Origin: Leptospiraceae bacterium
Lineage (GTDB): Bacteria > Spirochaetota > Leptospiria > Leptospirales > Leptonemataceae
Assembly: GCA_025059995.1 (NCBI GenBank)
Contig: JANXCF010000008.1
Span: 33,107 to 97,106, forward strand
Direction: 5' to 3'
DNA length: 64,000 nucleotides
Positions 37,728 to 48,700 of the stretch are shown in pieces; the stretch's first letter is position 1, and every line of letters begins with the position of its first letter. The position numbers and the translations under genes were made by a program. The notes below the pieces were generated by a model. It made no database searches, was not told where the DNA came from, and worked only from the letters and a program-made list of their open reading frames with translations.

Positions 37728-38450
37728 ATGAAAGAGAATTATAAATTATACCTAGGAGATAGTTATGAGTTAATCAAACAAATCCCCACAGCTTCCGTTG
37801 ATTTAATTCTCACTGATCCACCCTATAACCTAAGTCGATACTCAACAGGAAATATAAAGCTCAAATGGAGAAAAGATTTCAACAACGATATTGCCGAATG
37901 GGATAAAGTGGAATTTAGACCAGCTGATTGGGTAGAAGAATTTAAACGCATACTAAAACCAACAGGGAATATCTTCGCCTTCTGTAGCTACAACCTGATC
38001 GGACAATGGCACGAAGCCTTCAATCCCGTCTTTGATACATTTCAATTCATGGTATGGCACAAAACTAATCCACCACCTAAAGTTTACAAAGCTGGTTTTC
38101 TCAATAGTTGCGAGCTCATAGTTTGTATGTGGAACAAAGGTCATACTTGGAACTTCGGAAAACAAAAGGAAATGCACAACTTCATAGAATCACCCATATG
38201 TAATGGCACGGAAAGAGTAAAGAACCCATTTCATCCAACTCAAAAACCCGTAAAGGTGTTAGAACACATCATAAAAATTGCATCAAACAAAAATGACGTG
38301 GTCTTTGATCCCTTTATGGGGGTTGGTTCAACTGGTGTTGCCGCTTTAAACTTGGGAAGGAAATTCATCGGCATTGAAATTGACGAAAGATACTTCAAAG
38401 CCGCCGAAAAACGACTAAAAGAAACAAGCTCAATATTGAAGCAGACTTAA
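37728..38450 (+). CDS. DNA methyltransferase, beta class (DPPY)
   Basis: A 240-residue DNA methylase. The catalytic TDPPYNLSRY lies near residue 30 and the SAM motif FDPFMGVGSTG near 205, the permuted order of the beta class; the family includes DpnA-like adenine methylases and some N4-cytosine enzymes. NPFHPTQKP before the SAM motif is also typical. I start at ATG 37728; a TTG at 37716 is in frame. It is the only intact gene of a second RM patch whose nuclease genes downstream are decayed, so it may now act as an orphan methylase. Confidence 0.9.
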   Translation: MKENYKLYLGDSYELIKQIPTASVDLILTDPPYNLSRYSTGNIKLKWRKDFNNDIAEWDKVEFRPADWVEEFKRILKPTGNIFAFCSYNLIGQWHEAFNPVFDTFQFMVWHKTNPPPKVYKAGFLNSCELIVCMWNKGHTWNFGKQKEMHNFIESPICNGTERVKNPFHPTQKPVKVLEHIIKIASNKNDVVFDPFMGVGSTGVAALNLGRKFIGIEIDERYFKAAEKRLKETSSILKQT

Positions 38451-38659
38451 TATAATCCTGAGTCAGTCAGCACAAAAGAGAGTGGAGTCATGGCAATTCG
38501 ATTCATAAAACAAATTTCATAGAAAAGATAGGATTTTATATTGAATGAATTTACTGAATTTTTCAGTTATTCAATTTAATTGAGCAATTAAGTGAAATTT
38601 TGGTTTTATGCGAGAAACGACTGGAAGTAATATATCATGAATACAAAAAAACTACGAAC

Positions 38660-38880
38660 ATAAAAATAAGTTCCCTTCTTACAGATGAAATATACAGATG
38701 AAATATACAATCGTGAGATTGTTTTGCCAGATTTCCAAAGAAGTTTTGTTTGGAAAGCCGAGGATATGAAGAGAATTGCTTGTTTCCGTTTTGGGCGGTT
38801 ATTTTACGAGCAACAGCTCTATTCTACTTAAAATTCCAGATAAAAATTATATTTTAACAACTGACGAAATGAAAAAAGGG
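38660..38880 (+). pseudogene. DUF262 (GmrS/ParB-like nuclease) remnant
   Basis: One frame reads EIYNREIVLPDFQRSFVWKA and the next, after a shift near 38780, LLVSVLGGYFTSNSSILLKI. Together they are the N-terminal block of DUF262 proteins, including the QRxFVW signature. A 13-base tandem copy (AGATGAAATATAC, about 38684-38709) adds a further break. No start and no continuation are found, so only a scrap of the gene is left. Confidence 0.6.
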
Positions 38881-38884
38881 ATTA

Positions 38885-39100
38885 ATTAAAAATAGAGAAA
38901 TCGATGCTATAGTGTTCAATAGGAAAGAGAAGCCTATAACTGTTGAATTAAAATTACTTAGGATAGGGATCCTGAAATAGGTGATGAAGCTATCGCTCGA
39001 AGTGTAAACCTTTTCTTGATAGACAGATTAACAGACATGATGAAGAAAGAATTTAACGAAAAACGAAAATTGAAAAATTTAATACCATTATTCATAATCA
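38885..39100 (+). pseudogene. Restriction-endonuclease-like remnant (PD-(D/E)xK)
   Basis: A frame without a start reads EIDAIVFNRKEKPITVELKL, where D, then E and K eleven and thirteen residues later, form a PD-(D/E)xK core. It shifts at about 38958 into DRDPEIGDEAIARSVNLFLI and DRLTDMMKKEFNEKRKLK. The join implies one indel in a C-terminal nuclease domain. After about 39090 the frame turns to non-protein-like sequence. With the intact methylase 450 bases upstream it looks like the broken cutter of one RM system; whether it was one protein with the DUF262 remnant is unclear. Confidence 0.55.
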
Positions 39101-39442
39101 AAGAGGCTTTTGTCTCTAAACTTCAAATGTTCGTTCATAGTCACATATCGAAAATTCATCCTTTTTTTGCGATTTCAAAGCAAAAAAGCGAAAGTTCAAT
39201 TATCTTCATCAAATTTTCTTAGAACTTTCAATGACTTAAGCTCACTTTCTATCCTCATATCAAATTCGAATTTCTTTACTCGTTTTTTGTATATGATGTA
39301 TTTCTCACAAATTTCTTAAATAAACTAACATTCGTGAAACACTAAATTTAATTCTCATTTAGAATATTATTTGATCTAAAATTTTTTATTTTCCTTAATT
39401 AAAACACTTTCCTAATCCAAAATTATAAATTTCTTTTAATAC

Positions 39443-39919
39443 ATGGATGAGCAAGCGAAGAAAAAGGCACTACGAATGATTTCTTATGGGCTTTATGTGA
39501 TTACCGTCAAGCATGGGGAGCAAATTGCTGCTGGCACTGTCAATTGGCTTTCTCAGTGTTCTTTTAAGCCTCCTTTGATTATGGTGGGGTTAAAAAAGGA
39601 TTCGGGGATCTTTCAGTTCTCGAAGGAAAGTAAGCATTTTACCGTCAATGTTCTTGGGAAAAACCAAAAAGAAATAGCTCAGGCTTTCTTTGGAACTACA
39701 AAATGGGAAGGCAACCGCTTGAATTCTTATGAATACGAAACCACTTCAACGGGAGGGATTGTACTCAAAGACTGCCCCGCCTTTTTCGAAGCTCAGGTTC
39801 ATCATATCTATGAAGGTGGGGATCATAGCGTTGTTGTGGCAGAAGTAGTGAATGCAGGTGTTCATTTCGAAGATGAACCTCTCTACATGCTCACCACGGG
39901 TTGGTTCTACGGAGGATGA
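39443..39919 (+). CDS. Flavin reductase-like FMN-binding protein
   Basis: A 158-residue protein of the flavin reductase split-barrel family: KALRMISYGLYVITVKHGE at the front, AAGTVNWLSQCSFKPPLIMV, then FTVNVLGKNQKEIAQAFFG. Members bind FMN and reduce it with NAD(P)H, or act as domains of diflavin and rubredoxin proteins. The physiological partner is not evident. It stands alone, downstream of the decayed RM patch. Confidence 0.85.
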   Translation: MDEQAKKKALRMISYGLYVITVKHGEQIAAGTVNWLSQCSFKPPLIMVGLKKDSGIFQFSKESKHFTVNVLGKNQKEIAQAFFGTTKWEGNRLNSYEYETTSTGGIVLKDCPAFFEAQVHHIYEGGDHSVVVAEVVNAGVHFEDEPLYMLTTGWFYGG

Positions 39920-39978
39920 TCTAAGCTGCGAAATGACCTCGAGTTCTTATGGGATGATAAAATCTTCTCTTCGAATAC

Positions 39979-41277
39979 TTAAATTTTTTTTAACAATTCC
40001 ATCATGTTAGATTTATAAGCTTCGACTCCCGGTTGATCAAAGGGGTTCACTCCCATAGCCAATGAAGACAAGGCACAAGCATACTCAAATAAATAAATCA
40101 AAGCTCCTAAGTAGTATTCACTCAAACGAGGAACTTCAAACGTAAATTGGGGAACACCACCATCCAAGTGAGCTCTACGAGTGGCCTTCAATGCAATTCG
40201 ATTGATTGTATTTAAGGATTGATTCTCTAAGTATTGAAAACCGTCTCGAATTTCTTCTACTTTAGGAAGTGGGAGTTCTTCGTCCTCTACAACATCAATA
40301 ATGGTTTCGAAAATATTTCGATGACCTTCTTGGATCCACTGCCCCAGTGAATGTAAATCTGTGGTAAACAAGCTTGATGCTGGAAAGATTCCTTTATATT
40401 CTTTTCCTTCTGATTCTCCAAAAAGTTGCTTCCACCATTCCATAAAGTAATATAACTCAGGACGATAGCTAACAAGGATTTCTATAGGCTTCTGAATGGA
40501 GTAATTTAGAACACGGAACATAGCATACGAAATGGCAGGATTAGATTCCAACTCTGATTGTTTGCGAATAATTTGCATAGCTGATTTCGCTCCAAGAAGG
40601 AGATCCTCAATCGAAATCCCAACAATAGCCAAAGGTACCAATCCCACAGGACATAAAACAGAATATCGTCCCCCAACATCGTCGGGAACTACATCACTTC
40701 GAAGGTTTTGAGCATGGGCAAACTCCCGCAAAACTCCTTTCTTCTGGTCGGTGATGATGACAATCCGGTTTTGAACGTCACCTCCGAATTTCTCTTTTAG
40801 TTTTTGGAACAAAAAACGAAAACTCAAGGCAGGTTCTGTTGTGGTTCCGCTTTTGGAAATCACAATCAAGGCAAAGTTTTTATTTTCTAAATAATCTAAT
40901 AAGCTTTTCAAATATCGACTAGACAAGTGATGTCCTGCGAAAAGAAGTTCTTTTTTTGATGGCTGGAAGGGTTTTTTCAATGCCTCGTAAATCGCCCGTA
41001 TCCCCAGATATGAACCCCCGATACCAATAGAAACAATGGTTTCATAATTCTGAAAAAACAACGCATAGTTTTTGTATTTCTCGAGATTCTGAAGTTCTAT
41101 CTCTGGAAGCTCTAACCAACCCAAAAACTCAGCTCCTCTGCTTGTTCTAGCTTCAATTTCTTTTTTGGATATTTCAATTTTTTTATAAATATCACTTACT
41201 AACTTCTTCCCATAAAATGAATTATAATCTTGCAGATTGAAGGAGTCTTTTTCTAAAAAAAGAGTTTTGATGTCCAT
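39979..41277 (-). CDS. pgi: Glucose-6-phosphate isomerase
   Basis: Interconverts glucose-6-phosphate and fructose-6-phosphate. At 432 residues it is of the short bacterial type. It shows SIGIGGSYLGIRAI, VISKSGTTTEPALSFR, the GGRYSVLCPVGLVPLA signature and HLDGGVPQF near the end. It is followed at some distance by the glycogen genes and links their glucose phosphate to glycolysis, but it is not in an operon with them. Confidence 0.95.
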   Translation of the reverse strand: MDIKTLFLEKDSFNLQDYNSFYGKKLVSDIYKKIEISKKEIEARTSRGAEFLGWLELPEIELQNLEKYKNYALFFQNYETIVSIGIGGSYLGIRAIYEALKKPFQPSKKELLFAGHHLSSRYLKSLLDYLENKNFALIVISKSGTTTEPALSFRFLFQKLKEKFGGDVQNRIVIITDQKKGVLREFAHAQNLRSDVVPDDVGGRYSVLCPVGLVPLAIVGISIEDLLLGAKSAMQIIRKQSELESNPAISYAMFRVLNYSIQKPIEILVSYRPELYYFMEWWKQLFGESEGKEYKGIFPASSLFTTDLHSLGQWIQEGHRNIFETIIDVVEDEELPLPKVEEIRDGFQYLENQSLNTINRIALKATRRAHLDGGVPQFTFEVPRLSEYYLGALIYLFEYACALSSLAMGVNPFDQPGVEAYKSNMMELLKKI

Positions 41278-42683
41278 AAATGCCTCGTTTTGCTCTTGTT
41301 AGTTGTTATGGAAATGATGGCTTGTCAAGTTTTATATTTGAACAATTGAATAGTATGGGATTGAGGGGTTAGAAATAGAATTATAAATTTTCTAATACAA
41401 TTAAAAATTTTTCAAATTTTTTCATAAGCTTTTGGCTCAATCATCGGGGAAATGATAACCCGTCTTTTTACCTTCACATCATTCACCCTCTCATAGAACT
41501 CCACTTTCCTCATATTTCTTTCTGTTCTCCTCCCATCGTTGGTTCTGTTCTTCTCGAAATGTTTGTGAACTCAAAGTTCGAACTTCAATTCTTCTACTTT
41601 TTTGACAATGACGTTTTCGCTGATTTGTTTATGAAGTTTCGGATTTGGTGGCTTCTCGCAATAATCAAAGGAACCTGCTTTCTCCAATCTTGATGATTTT
41701 TTCTTCTAAAGCTTTGTCATTGTTCATACAATTATGAACATGTAAAAATAAACAAATTTTTTAATTTTCTCAAAGAAAAACAAAAAAATGACAACAAGCA
41801 ATAAGCATAATTTATCATAGAATGTACCAAATCATTTGAGAATCCTTCAAAGCTAAGCTTTTGAAAGCATGGATACGGATTTAGCAACTATCACACTTTA
41901 AACAAGTTTTTCTTCTTTTGAGAGTTTGTAGCAGCTTTTAGTCAAAAAATAATTCATTCCTAAATTCTAATCCAATTCGTACGATTTCTAATTTCTTTTT
42001 ATAAACCTAAGGACAATCGATTTTGATAGGATGACTTCTGAATCCTATAATCCTATATTAGTAGCTAAACGAGTTGTTTCTTCGAATGATGATAAAACTT
42101 TTCTCGGCTGTCTGGGCAGCCTGAGTAATCCACTTGCGAACTCCAATGGAAATATCAGACAAATTTTTTATTTCTTCAAAAACCAATGCATGAGATAAAA
42201 AAAAGCAAATCTCTCGCAGGAACGTAAAACGTAATTTGAAGGAATTTGATCTTCAATGGTGAGGAATCAGGTTTTCTTTGTTAAACAAAAAAGGATTAAG
42301 GATTATCGAAAATTCTGAGCTGAAATCGTAATTACTATATTTTTAATGCCTTGAATCTTTTTTGAGTGGATACGAGAAAAATCGAACTCCAAACAATGTT
42401 TCTGGCCGTAATCGAAACTCATGATATAAACATCAAAACTTTGTTTTGTGTGATCTGTATCTGAATCAAATCCACTGCCACCCATTGACAACGAGAAAAC
42501 GAGGAAACGAGGATCTAAATCCACTTCGAAGTGAACATCAAACTGAAAAGAATGTCCCTAAAGCCTTTTACATCTATGATCATCAGATAGATAAGGAAAA
42601 TAATGAGCAACTTCAAACAAAAATTCTTTGACAATAAACATAAAACAAAATTTATTTTTAAGGTCAAACAAATATAAAAGGAT
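41278..42683. other. 1.4-kb stretch with no intact gene
   Basis: The longest frames are short and lack family sense. A minus-strand frame at 42303-42524 (GTG start) reads DLDPRFLVFSLSMGGSGFDS and ITISAQNFR and could be the C-terminal end of a lost gene. On the minus strand around 42050-42200, ALVFEEIKNLSDISIGVRKW followed by QTAEKSFIIIRRN also looks like worn coding DNA. At 41480-41760 (minus) EEQNQRWEENRKKYEESGV is similar debris. I see no tRNA, repeat array or strong hairpin. This is best read as a graveyard of accessory genes. Confidence 0.5.
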
Positions 42684-43052
42684 ATGTGGGAATACTTGAT
42701 TAAAAACCTTCTGAAAAGAGAAACAAAGGAAACACCAGAACTACATCAAGTCTCGTCGATTTCTCATGTGGAAAGCTACAAAAAAAGCAAAATATCCCCA
42801 TTAAACGAAATCCATAGTTTCAATCCCACATCGATGAGACCCCAAAAGAGAGTTTTAAACTGCCCTGTTTGTAAAACCCCCATGCGAACGAGAATCTTTC
42901 CCAATACTCAAATTGAAGTGGATGAATGTCCAAATTGCAAAGGAATCTTCTTAGATAAAGGAGAACTGCAAGAAATTATGGGTTATGATTTGGAAATCTA
43001 TCAACAAAACCAAACACTGTTGATTTACACTCCTCATGGAAAAAAGAAGTAA
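42684..43052 (+). CDS. TFIIB-type zinc-ribbon protein
   Basis: A 122-residue protein with a linker-like front half and a zinc ribbon: CPVCKTPM at the first metal pair, DECPNCKGIFLDKGEL at the second. This zf-TFIIB family is common in bacteria with an unknown role. It is convergent with the GH57 gene, with two bases between stops. Confidence 0.8.
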   Translation: MWEYLIKNLLKRETKETPELHQVSSISHVESYKKSKISPLNEIHSFNPTSMRPQKRVLNCPVCKTPMRTRIFPNTQIEVDECPNCKGIFLDKGELQEIMGYDLEIYQQNQTLLIYTPHGKKK

Positions 43053-43054
43053 TT

Positions 43055-44239
43055 TTAATGATAACCAAAAATTCGATGCTTCAAATCTTCTAAAGTATTC
43101 ATGAAGTATACATAAGCTTCATGAGGTGTACCATAAGGACTAAAGTATTTATGAACATCTCCGTCATGCCAGAATTTCGTGCTCATATAATAAAAGTGAT
43201 CGGAAGTAAGTAACTTCCGCCATTGTTCTAAAAGATAAGGATCCCCTTTCTCTTTTACAACTGATTCGATTTCATAAATGCTATGAAGGGTTTCTCGTTG
43301 CATGCTATTTCCCATCCATGCAGAAAGATCCCTTTCCATGTCTGCCCATGATATGGCATGATCGGTGTCAATCTCTCCCATAGGTGGATAAATCTTTGCT
43401 ACCTCTGACACAGTGGCAAATCGAAAATCTGGATGTCGAAAGATTTGTTCTGGAAGATGTTCCATGAATTCAAAGATACCTGTGTCTGCCCATTGATGTT
43501 CTCCAAAAGTCTCGTAATCCATGAATAGATTTACGGTGTGACCATTGCCTGCAATGTTATGAATCCAATGAGCAAATTTATCAGCTGTTAAAGGATATTC
43601 TTCCCAAAATCGATTGGAAAAACGAAATGCTATGTCATCACTCAAACGATAGTTCTTCAATAGAACTCGAATTTGTGGACTATATTTCGGTTGGTAAAGA
43701 AAATTGGGACTTCGCCATCCTAAGATTTTTTCTGTTCCTTCGGTTAGGATAGCAACAAAGCCCATCGTTGAAGCCACCCAAGCAATGTGATTATTATAGA
43801 TCAGCTCTGTATTTCGAAAAGACGTTGGGGTATAACCAAATTCTTGTTTGAGAAGTTGAATGTGCATTTGAATTTGTTCTCGAAATTCGTTTTCGGAGAA
43901 AATGCTTGCTAAGGAATGATAATACGTTTCAGCCAAGAGTTCCACATGTCCTGTATCCACCAAGGCTTTGAAAAGATCTAAGGTTTCGGGAGACCACTGT
44001 TTCAATTGTTCGATTACTGTGCCTGTGAGGGAAAAGGTAACTTTGAATTCTCCCCGATATTTCTTGATTAGCTTTAATAGTAAAGTATTCATGGGTTTAT
44101 AGCATTTATTGGCTACTTTAAGAAGTATCTCTCGGTTCTTATCATCATCAAAGTAATGAAACTGACCAATATCAAAAAATGAATATTTTCGCAATCGATA
44201 GGGTTGATGGACCTCAAAATAAAAACATACGGAATTCAT
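43055..44239 (-). CDS. Glycoside hydrolase family 57 (alpha-amylase type)
   Basis: A 394-residue GH57 enzyme acting on alpha-glucans. The conserved regions are EVHQPYRLRKYSFFDIG (HQP), FRNTELIYNNHIAWV with the nucleophile Glu, and MDYETFGEHQW with the acid/base Asp. The length fits the shorter alpha-amylase/amylopullulanase-like group. No signal peptide, so it acts on cytoplasmic glycogen or maltodextrin. It follows the glycogen-synthase-like gene by seven bases with GAGG as ribosome site, so both are one operon. Confidence 0.9.
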   Translation of the reverse strand: MNSVCFYFEVHQPYRLRKYSFFDIGQFHYFDDDKNREILLKVANKCYKPMNTLLLKLIKKYRGEFKVTFSLTGTVIEQLKQWSPETLDLFKALVDTGHVELLAETYYHSLASIFSENEFREQIQMHIQLLKQEFGYTPTSFRNTELIYNNHIAWVASTMGFVAILTEGTEKILGWRSPNFLYQPKYSPQIRVLLKNYRLSDDIAFRFSNRFWEEYPLTADKFAHWIHNIAGNGHTVNLFMDYETFGEHQWADTGIFEFMEHLPEQIFRHPDFRFATVSEVAKIYPPMGEIDTDHAISWADMERDLSAWMGNSMQRETLHSIYEIESVVKEKGDPYLLEQWRKLLTSDHFYYMSTKFWHDGDVHKYFSPYGTPHEAYVYFMNTLEDLKHRIFGYH

Positions 44240-44246
44240 AGGAACC

Positions 44247-45563
44247 TCATCGTTTTTGTTTTTCTTTTAAAACTTGTTCATAAATTTCTTCTACTTTTCT
44301 TGCGCTATCATACCAAGTAATTTCGTTGATACGATCTTCTTGAAGCCTTTGTTTTAATTGATGTTTAAACTCTTCATCTTCGAGTATTTTGATGATTTGA
44401 TTCGCGATGTCTTCTACATCCCAGAAATCCACTTTTATAGCATTTTGAACTATTTCTGAAACTCCCGCTTGTTTCGAAACAATCACAGGGACACCAGCCT
44501 TTAATGCTTCTAAAACGGTCAAACCAAAGGGTTCTGAGACTGAAGGCAAAACATACACATCACTCATCTTGAAAATTTCTGGGATTTTCTCTCGAGGAAC
44601 AAAACCAGTATAATGAAAATATTTTCCAATTCCAAGGTCTGCTGCCATTTCAATCATTCGAGAATACATGTCTCCTGTGCCAACCATCAAAAACTTAACG
44701 TTTTGGATTCGCTCGATTACTTTTCTTGCGGCACGAACAAAATAATCAGGGCCTTTTTGAAAAGTAATCCTTCCAACAAAAAGAACGATTTTTTGTCGGA
44801 TAGGTTTTCGAACTTCTTTAGGTTCTACGTATTGAAAATCCACAGCATTATATACAGGATAAATTTTATCAGGAGCAATCCCATATTTTTCTACCAAAAT
44901 TGATTTTGTATAATTACTTACCGTAATGATGGCATCGGCTTTTTCAAAAGCATATTTTTCCAAGTTAAACACATAGGGATTCGGATTTTCTCCTGAACGA
45001 TCGAACTCAGTGGCGTGAACATGTAAAATGATGGGAAGATTCGTTAAGTGTTTTGCATACAGTGCTGCAGGAAACGTCATCCAATCATGAGCATGAATTA
45101 AATCCAAGGATTTGAGTTTCGAAGCCAGCCTTGCAACAAACTCAGCAAATGCTTGGATTTCAAAAAACAAATTATGGCCATAACCACCTTCCAAATAAAA
45201 GGGTTTATCGACTTCCAATAACTCCGTTTGGATATAGGTATCAGAAATATCAAGAGAACTTAACAGCTCCTCAGGAGGAATAAAAAATTTGCTTTGATAA
45301 ATATCAATGTATTGAAGATGTAAAGTTTCTAACAAAAACTTTTGAAGTTCTTCTTTACTAAAGGGCAAATACTTGGAATTTACACCAATCACGAAAACAT
45401 TTTTTTCTTTGGGTTCATGCCCTGTGATTCTTGGAAGAACAAATAAAATCTTATGACCTAATTCACCTAATGCTTTCGCAATACCATGGGAAGCAATGCC
45501 AAGTCCACCATGAATTTGAGGTGGATACTCCCAACCAATCATTAAAATTTTTTTTGTCTTCAT
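44247..45563 (-). CDS. Glycogen synthase-like glycosyltransferase
   Basis: A 438-residue GT-B enzyme: MIGWEYPPQIHGGLGIASHG at the N-terminal donor/acceptor loop, DLIHAHDWMTFPAALYAK, then VGRITFQKGPDYFVRAAR and PSVSEPFGLTVLEALKAG with the catalytic Glu pair of GT4/GT5 enzymes. The pairing with GH57 suggests glycogen synthesis from a nucleotide-glucose donor. A typical GlgA has KTGGLGDV in the loop; here it is IHGGLG, closer to archaeal-type synthases. TAAGGAG stands eight bases before the ATG. The gene faces away from the GlgX-MalQ gene across a 208-base control region. Confidence 0.85.
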   Translation of the reverse strand: MKTKKILMIGWEYPPQIHGGLGIASHGIAKALGELGHKILFVLPRITGHEPKEKNVFVIGVNSKYLPFSKEELQKFLLETLHLQYIDIYQSKFFIPPEELLSSLDISDTYIQTELLEVDKPFYLEGGYGHNLFFEIQAFAEFVARLASKLKSLDLIHAHDWMTFPAALYAKHLTNLPIILHVHATEFDRSGENPNPYVFNLEKYAFEKADAIITVSNYTKSILVEKYGIAPDKIYPVYNAVDFQYVEPKEVRKPIRQKIVLFVGRITFQKGPDYFVRAARKVIERIQNVKFLMVGTGDMYSRMIEMAADLGIGKYFHYTGFVPREKIPEIFKMSDVYVLPSVSEPFGLTVLEALKAGVPVIVSKQAGVSEIVQNAIKVDFWDVEDIANQIIKILEDEEFKHQLKQRLQEDRINEITWYDSARKVEEIYEQVLKEKQKR

Positions 45564-45771
45564 TATGATTACTCCTTAGCGATATTATTGTATTATCCTT
45601 TGTAATAAAAACAATAAACAAAATTGTAAAAAATTATTATAAACATTTAAAATTGTTTTTAAAAATAAGTATATAATTTCAAATGAAGTTAACTATATTG
45701 ACTTTAAAATTGCATTTTGAATATTAGTCAAATCAAAAAATTCATGTTTACTTTTAAATTTGGGAATCTTT

Positions 45772-48700
45772 ATGAGAAACTACATAAAAATTTCTGAGGG
45801 GAAACCCTATCCTTTAGGTGCTAATTGGGACGGTTCAGGTGTCAACTTTGCTATTTATTCTAAACATGCAGAAAGAGTATATTTATGTCTCTTCGATGAT
45901 GTGAATTCCCGTAGAGAAAGTGTTTGTATTCCTTTGAAATACCGAACCCATTACATTTGGCATTGTTATATCGAAGGCATTCTACCAGGACAACTTTATG
46001 GATACAGGGTTTACGGACCTTACAACCCCAAAGAAGGTCATCGTTTTAATCCATCAAAATTACTTCTTGATCCCTATGCTTTAGCAATTGGACGAGACCT
46101 AATTTGGTCAGATGTCCATTTTGGGTATAAGCTTCCTAATAAATTTCATGAAAGAAATCCTCAAGACAATGCAGACAAAGCTTTACTTGCAGCTGTGATT
46201 GATCCTGCCTTTAGTTGGGGTGATGACAAGCCTTTACGAATTCCGTGGAAAGACACAATTATTTACGAAGTTCATTTAAAAGGTTATACCAAACTGCATC
46301 ATTTAGTTCCCGAAGAATTGCGAGGAACCTATTTAGCATTTACCACTGAGCCCGTTATTAATTACTTAAAAGATTTAGGAGTAACTACAATTGAATTCCT
46401 CCCCATCCAACATTCTATTTCAGAATATCATTTAGTCAAAAGAAGATTAGTAAACTATTGGGGATACAATCCAATCGCTTTTTTTGCTCCCAATCCTCGT
46501 TATGCTTATGGGAAAAGAATGACAGATGCCATCAACGAATTCAAAACCATGGTGAAGGTTTTACATCAAGCTGGTTTTGAAGTCATTCTTGATGTAGTGT
46601 ATAATCATACTGCAGAAGGAGACCACAGAGGACCTACTTTATCTTTTCGGGGTATCGACAATTTATCATACTACAGGGTTTATGAAGACAAGAAGGATGA
46701 ATATTTAGACTTCACAGGTTGTGGAAACACACTGAATCATCAGAATCATCAGGTTCTTCAGTTAATCATGGATTCATTACGCTATTGGATTACGGAAATG
46801 CATGTGGATGGATTCCGATTTGACTTGGCTTCTGCTTTGGCGCGAGAACTTCACGATGTAGATCGTTTGAACTGCTTTTTTGCGTTAATACAGCAAGACC
46901 CAATCATTTCCAAAGCAAAATTGATCGCTGAACCCTGGGATCTCGGACAAGATGGATACCAATTAGGGAACTTCCCTCCAGGTTGGACGGAATGGAACGG
47001 AAAATTCCGAGATAGCGTAAGAAGAGTCATCAACGAATATGAAACCAATCTCTCTGATTTTGCAACAAGGATTTGTGGTTCGAGTGATCTATACAAAAAA
47101 GATGATCGAAAAACTTACTCGAGCATTAATTATATCACATGTCATGATGGATTTACCTTAAGGGATTTAGTAAGCTACAATCAAAAACATAACGAAGCCA
47201 ACGGAGAAAACAACCAAGATGGGTTTAATCAGAATTTCAGCAAAAACTACGGTGTGGAAGGAGACACAAATGATCACAAAATCAAACTCTTGCGATTAAA
47301 AAAACAAAAGCTCTTTTTAACAACACTGTTTATATCCCAAGGTGTTCCCATGCTCTTAGCTGGGGATGAACTCAACCGAACTCAAAAAGGAAATAACAAC
47401 GCTTATTGCCAGGATAACGAAATCAGCTATGTTTCGTGGGAAGAAAATGAATTCTCACAAGAGTTATATATCACTACAAAATTCTTAATCACTCTGAGAA
47501 AATCGAACGAAGTTTTTCGAAGGATTGAATTTTTCGAAGGTGAAGAAAAGAAAATCATGGATGTAAAAGACATCTATTGGATTCATCCAGATGGAAGAGA
47601 AATGGAATCTAAAGACTGGGAAAAGCAATTATGTCTGGGAATGATTTTACCAGCTGAATTTGGTGAGCGTTTTGAATTCTATACTTCTTTGCAAGGAGAT
47701 ACACTTTTTGTGATTTTTAATTTTAGCAATCAAAGAATCAACTTCAAGATACCTGAAATCATCCCTACTCGATGGACATTGATTTTTGATACCAATAAGC
47801 ACTTATTTGTTTCTACTGAAGAGCCTTTTTTGGATAAATTCAATATCGAAGTAGAGAAGTATTTTGCCAATGAAAGTATATCTGTAAAAAATTTCTACGA
47901 AAGCCTACAAATTTTATATTCTGATGGTCGTATTTATTTACCAAACGACGAAATCGAAATCCCAGAACATTCCATTAAAATCCTAAAAGCCGACAAGAAC
48001 TGGAAAGAAGCTCATGTCCGAAGGAACTATCGTTTAAGCTTATTAGAAAAACTCATGGATTCAACAGGAGTTATTAGAACTTATTATGATCTTTTGGGAA
48101 GAAAATTCGAACTATCTTATCATGAAATCTTTATGGTCTTTCGTTCCCTACATTTACCTGTAAAAGATTTATCTTCGTTGGAGTCAGTTTACGAAAACTA
48201 TATAAATGATCTATGGTTTAAAGGGATTACATCTTCTTATGTTTTTACTGTGAATGAAGAAATTACCTTAGAGATTTCTATTCTCGAGATTTTCAAAGAA
48301 TTTGAAATCCAAATCTATCAAGACAAACAATTGGTGTATCAAAAAGAATATAAAAATTTTCCTATCATCGAAACTCATACTATCTACTTTACACGATTTA
48401 AAAAACTCAAAATGGTAAAAACCAAAATCCATATATCCGAGAAACTCAAAATTGGATATTACGAAATTTTAATTCTCAACAACAAAGAAATCTACACGAA
48501 GGGAAGTTTAATCATTACTCCTGATGAATGCTACTATGATAATAAAATCTATACTGGAGTTTGGATTCAATTGTATGCATTAAGAAGCCAATCCAATTTA
48601 GGAATTGGAGATTTTGGAGATTTGAAAAAACTTGCATTAATAATAAAAAAATACAACTTTAATCTGATCGGTTTGTCACCCTTGCATTACTTTTCCATCT

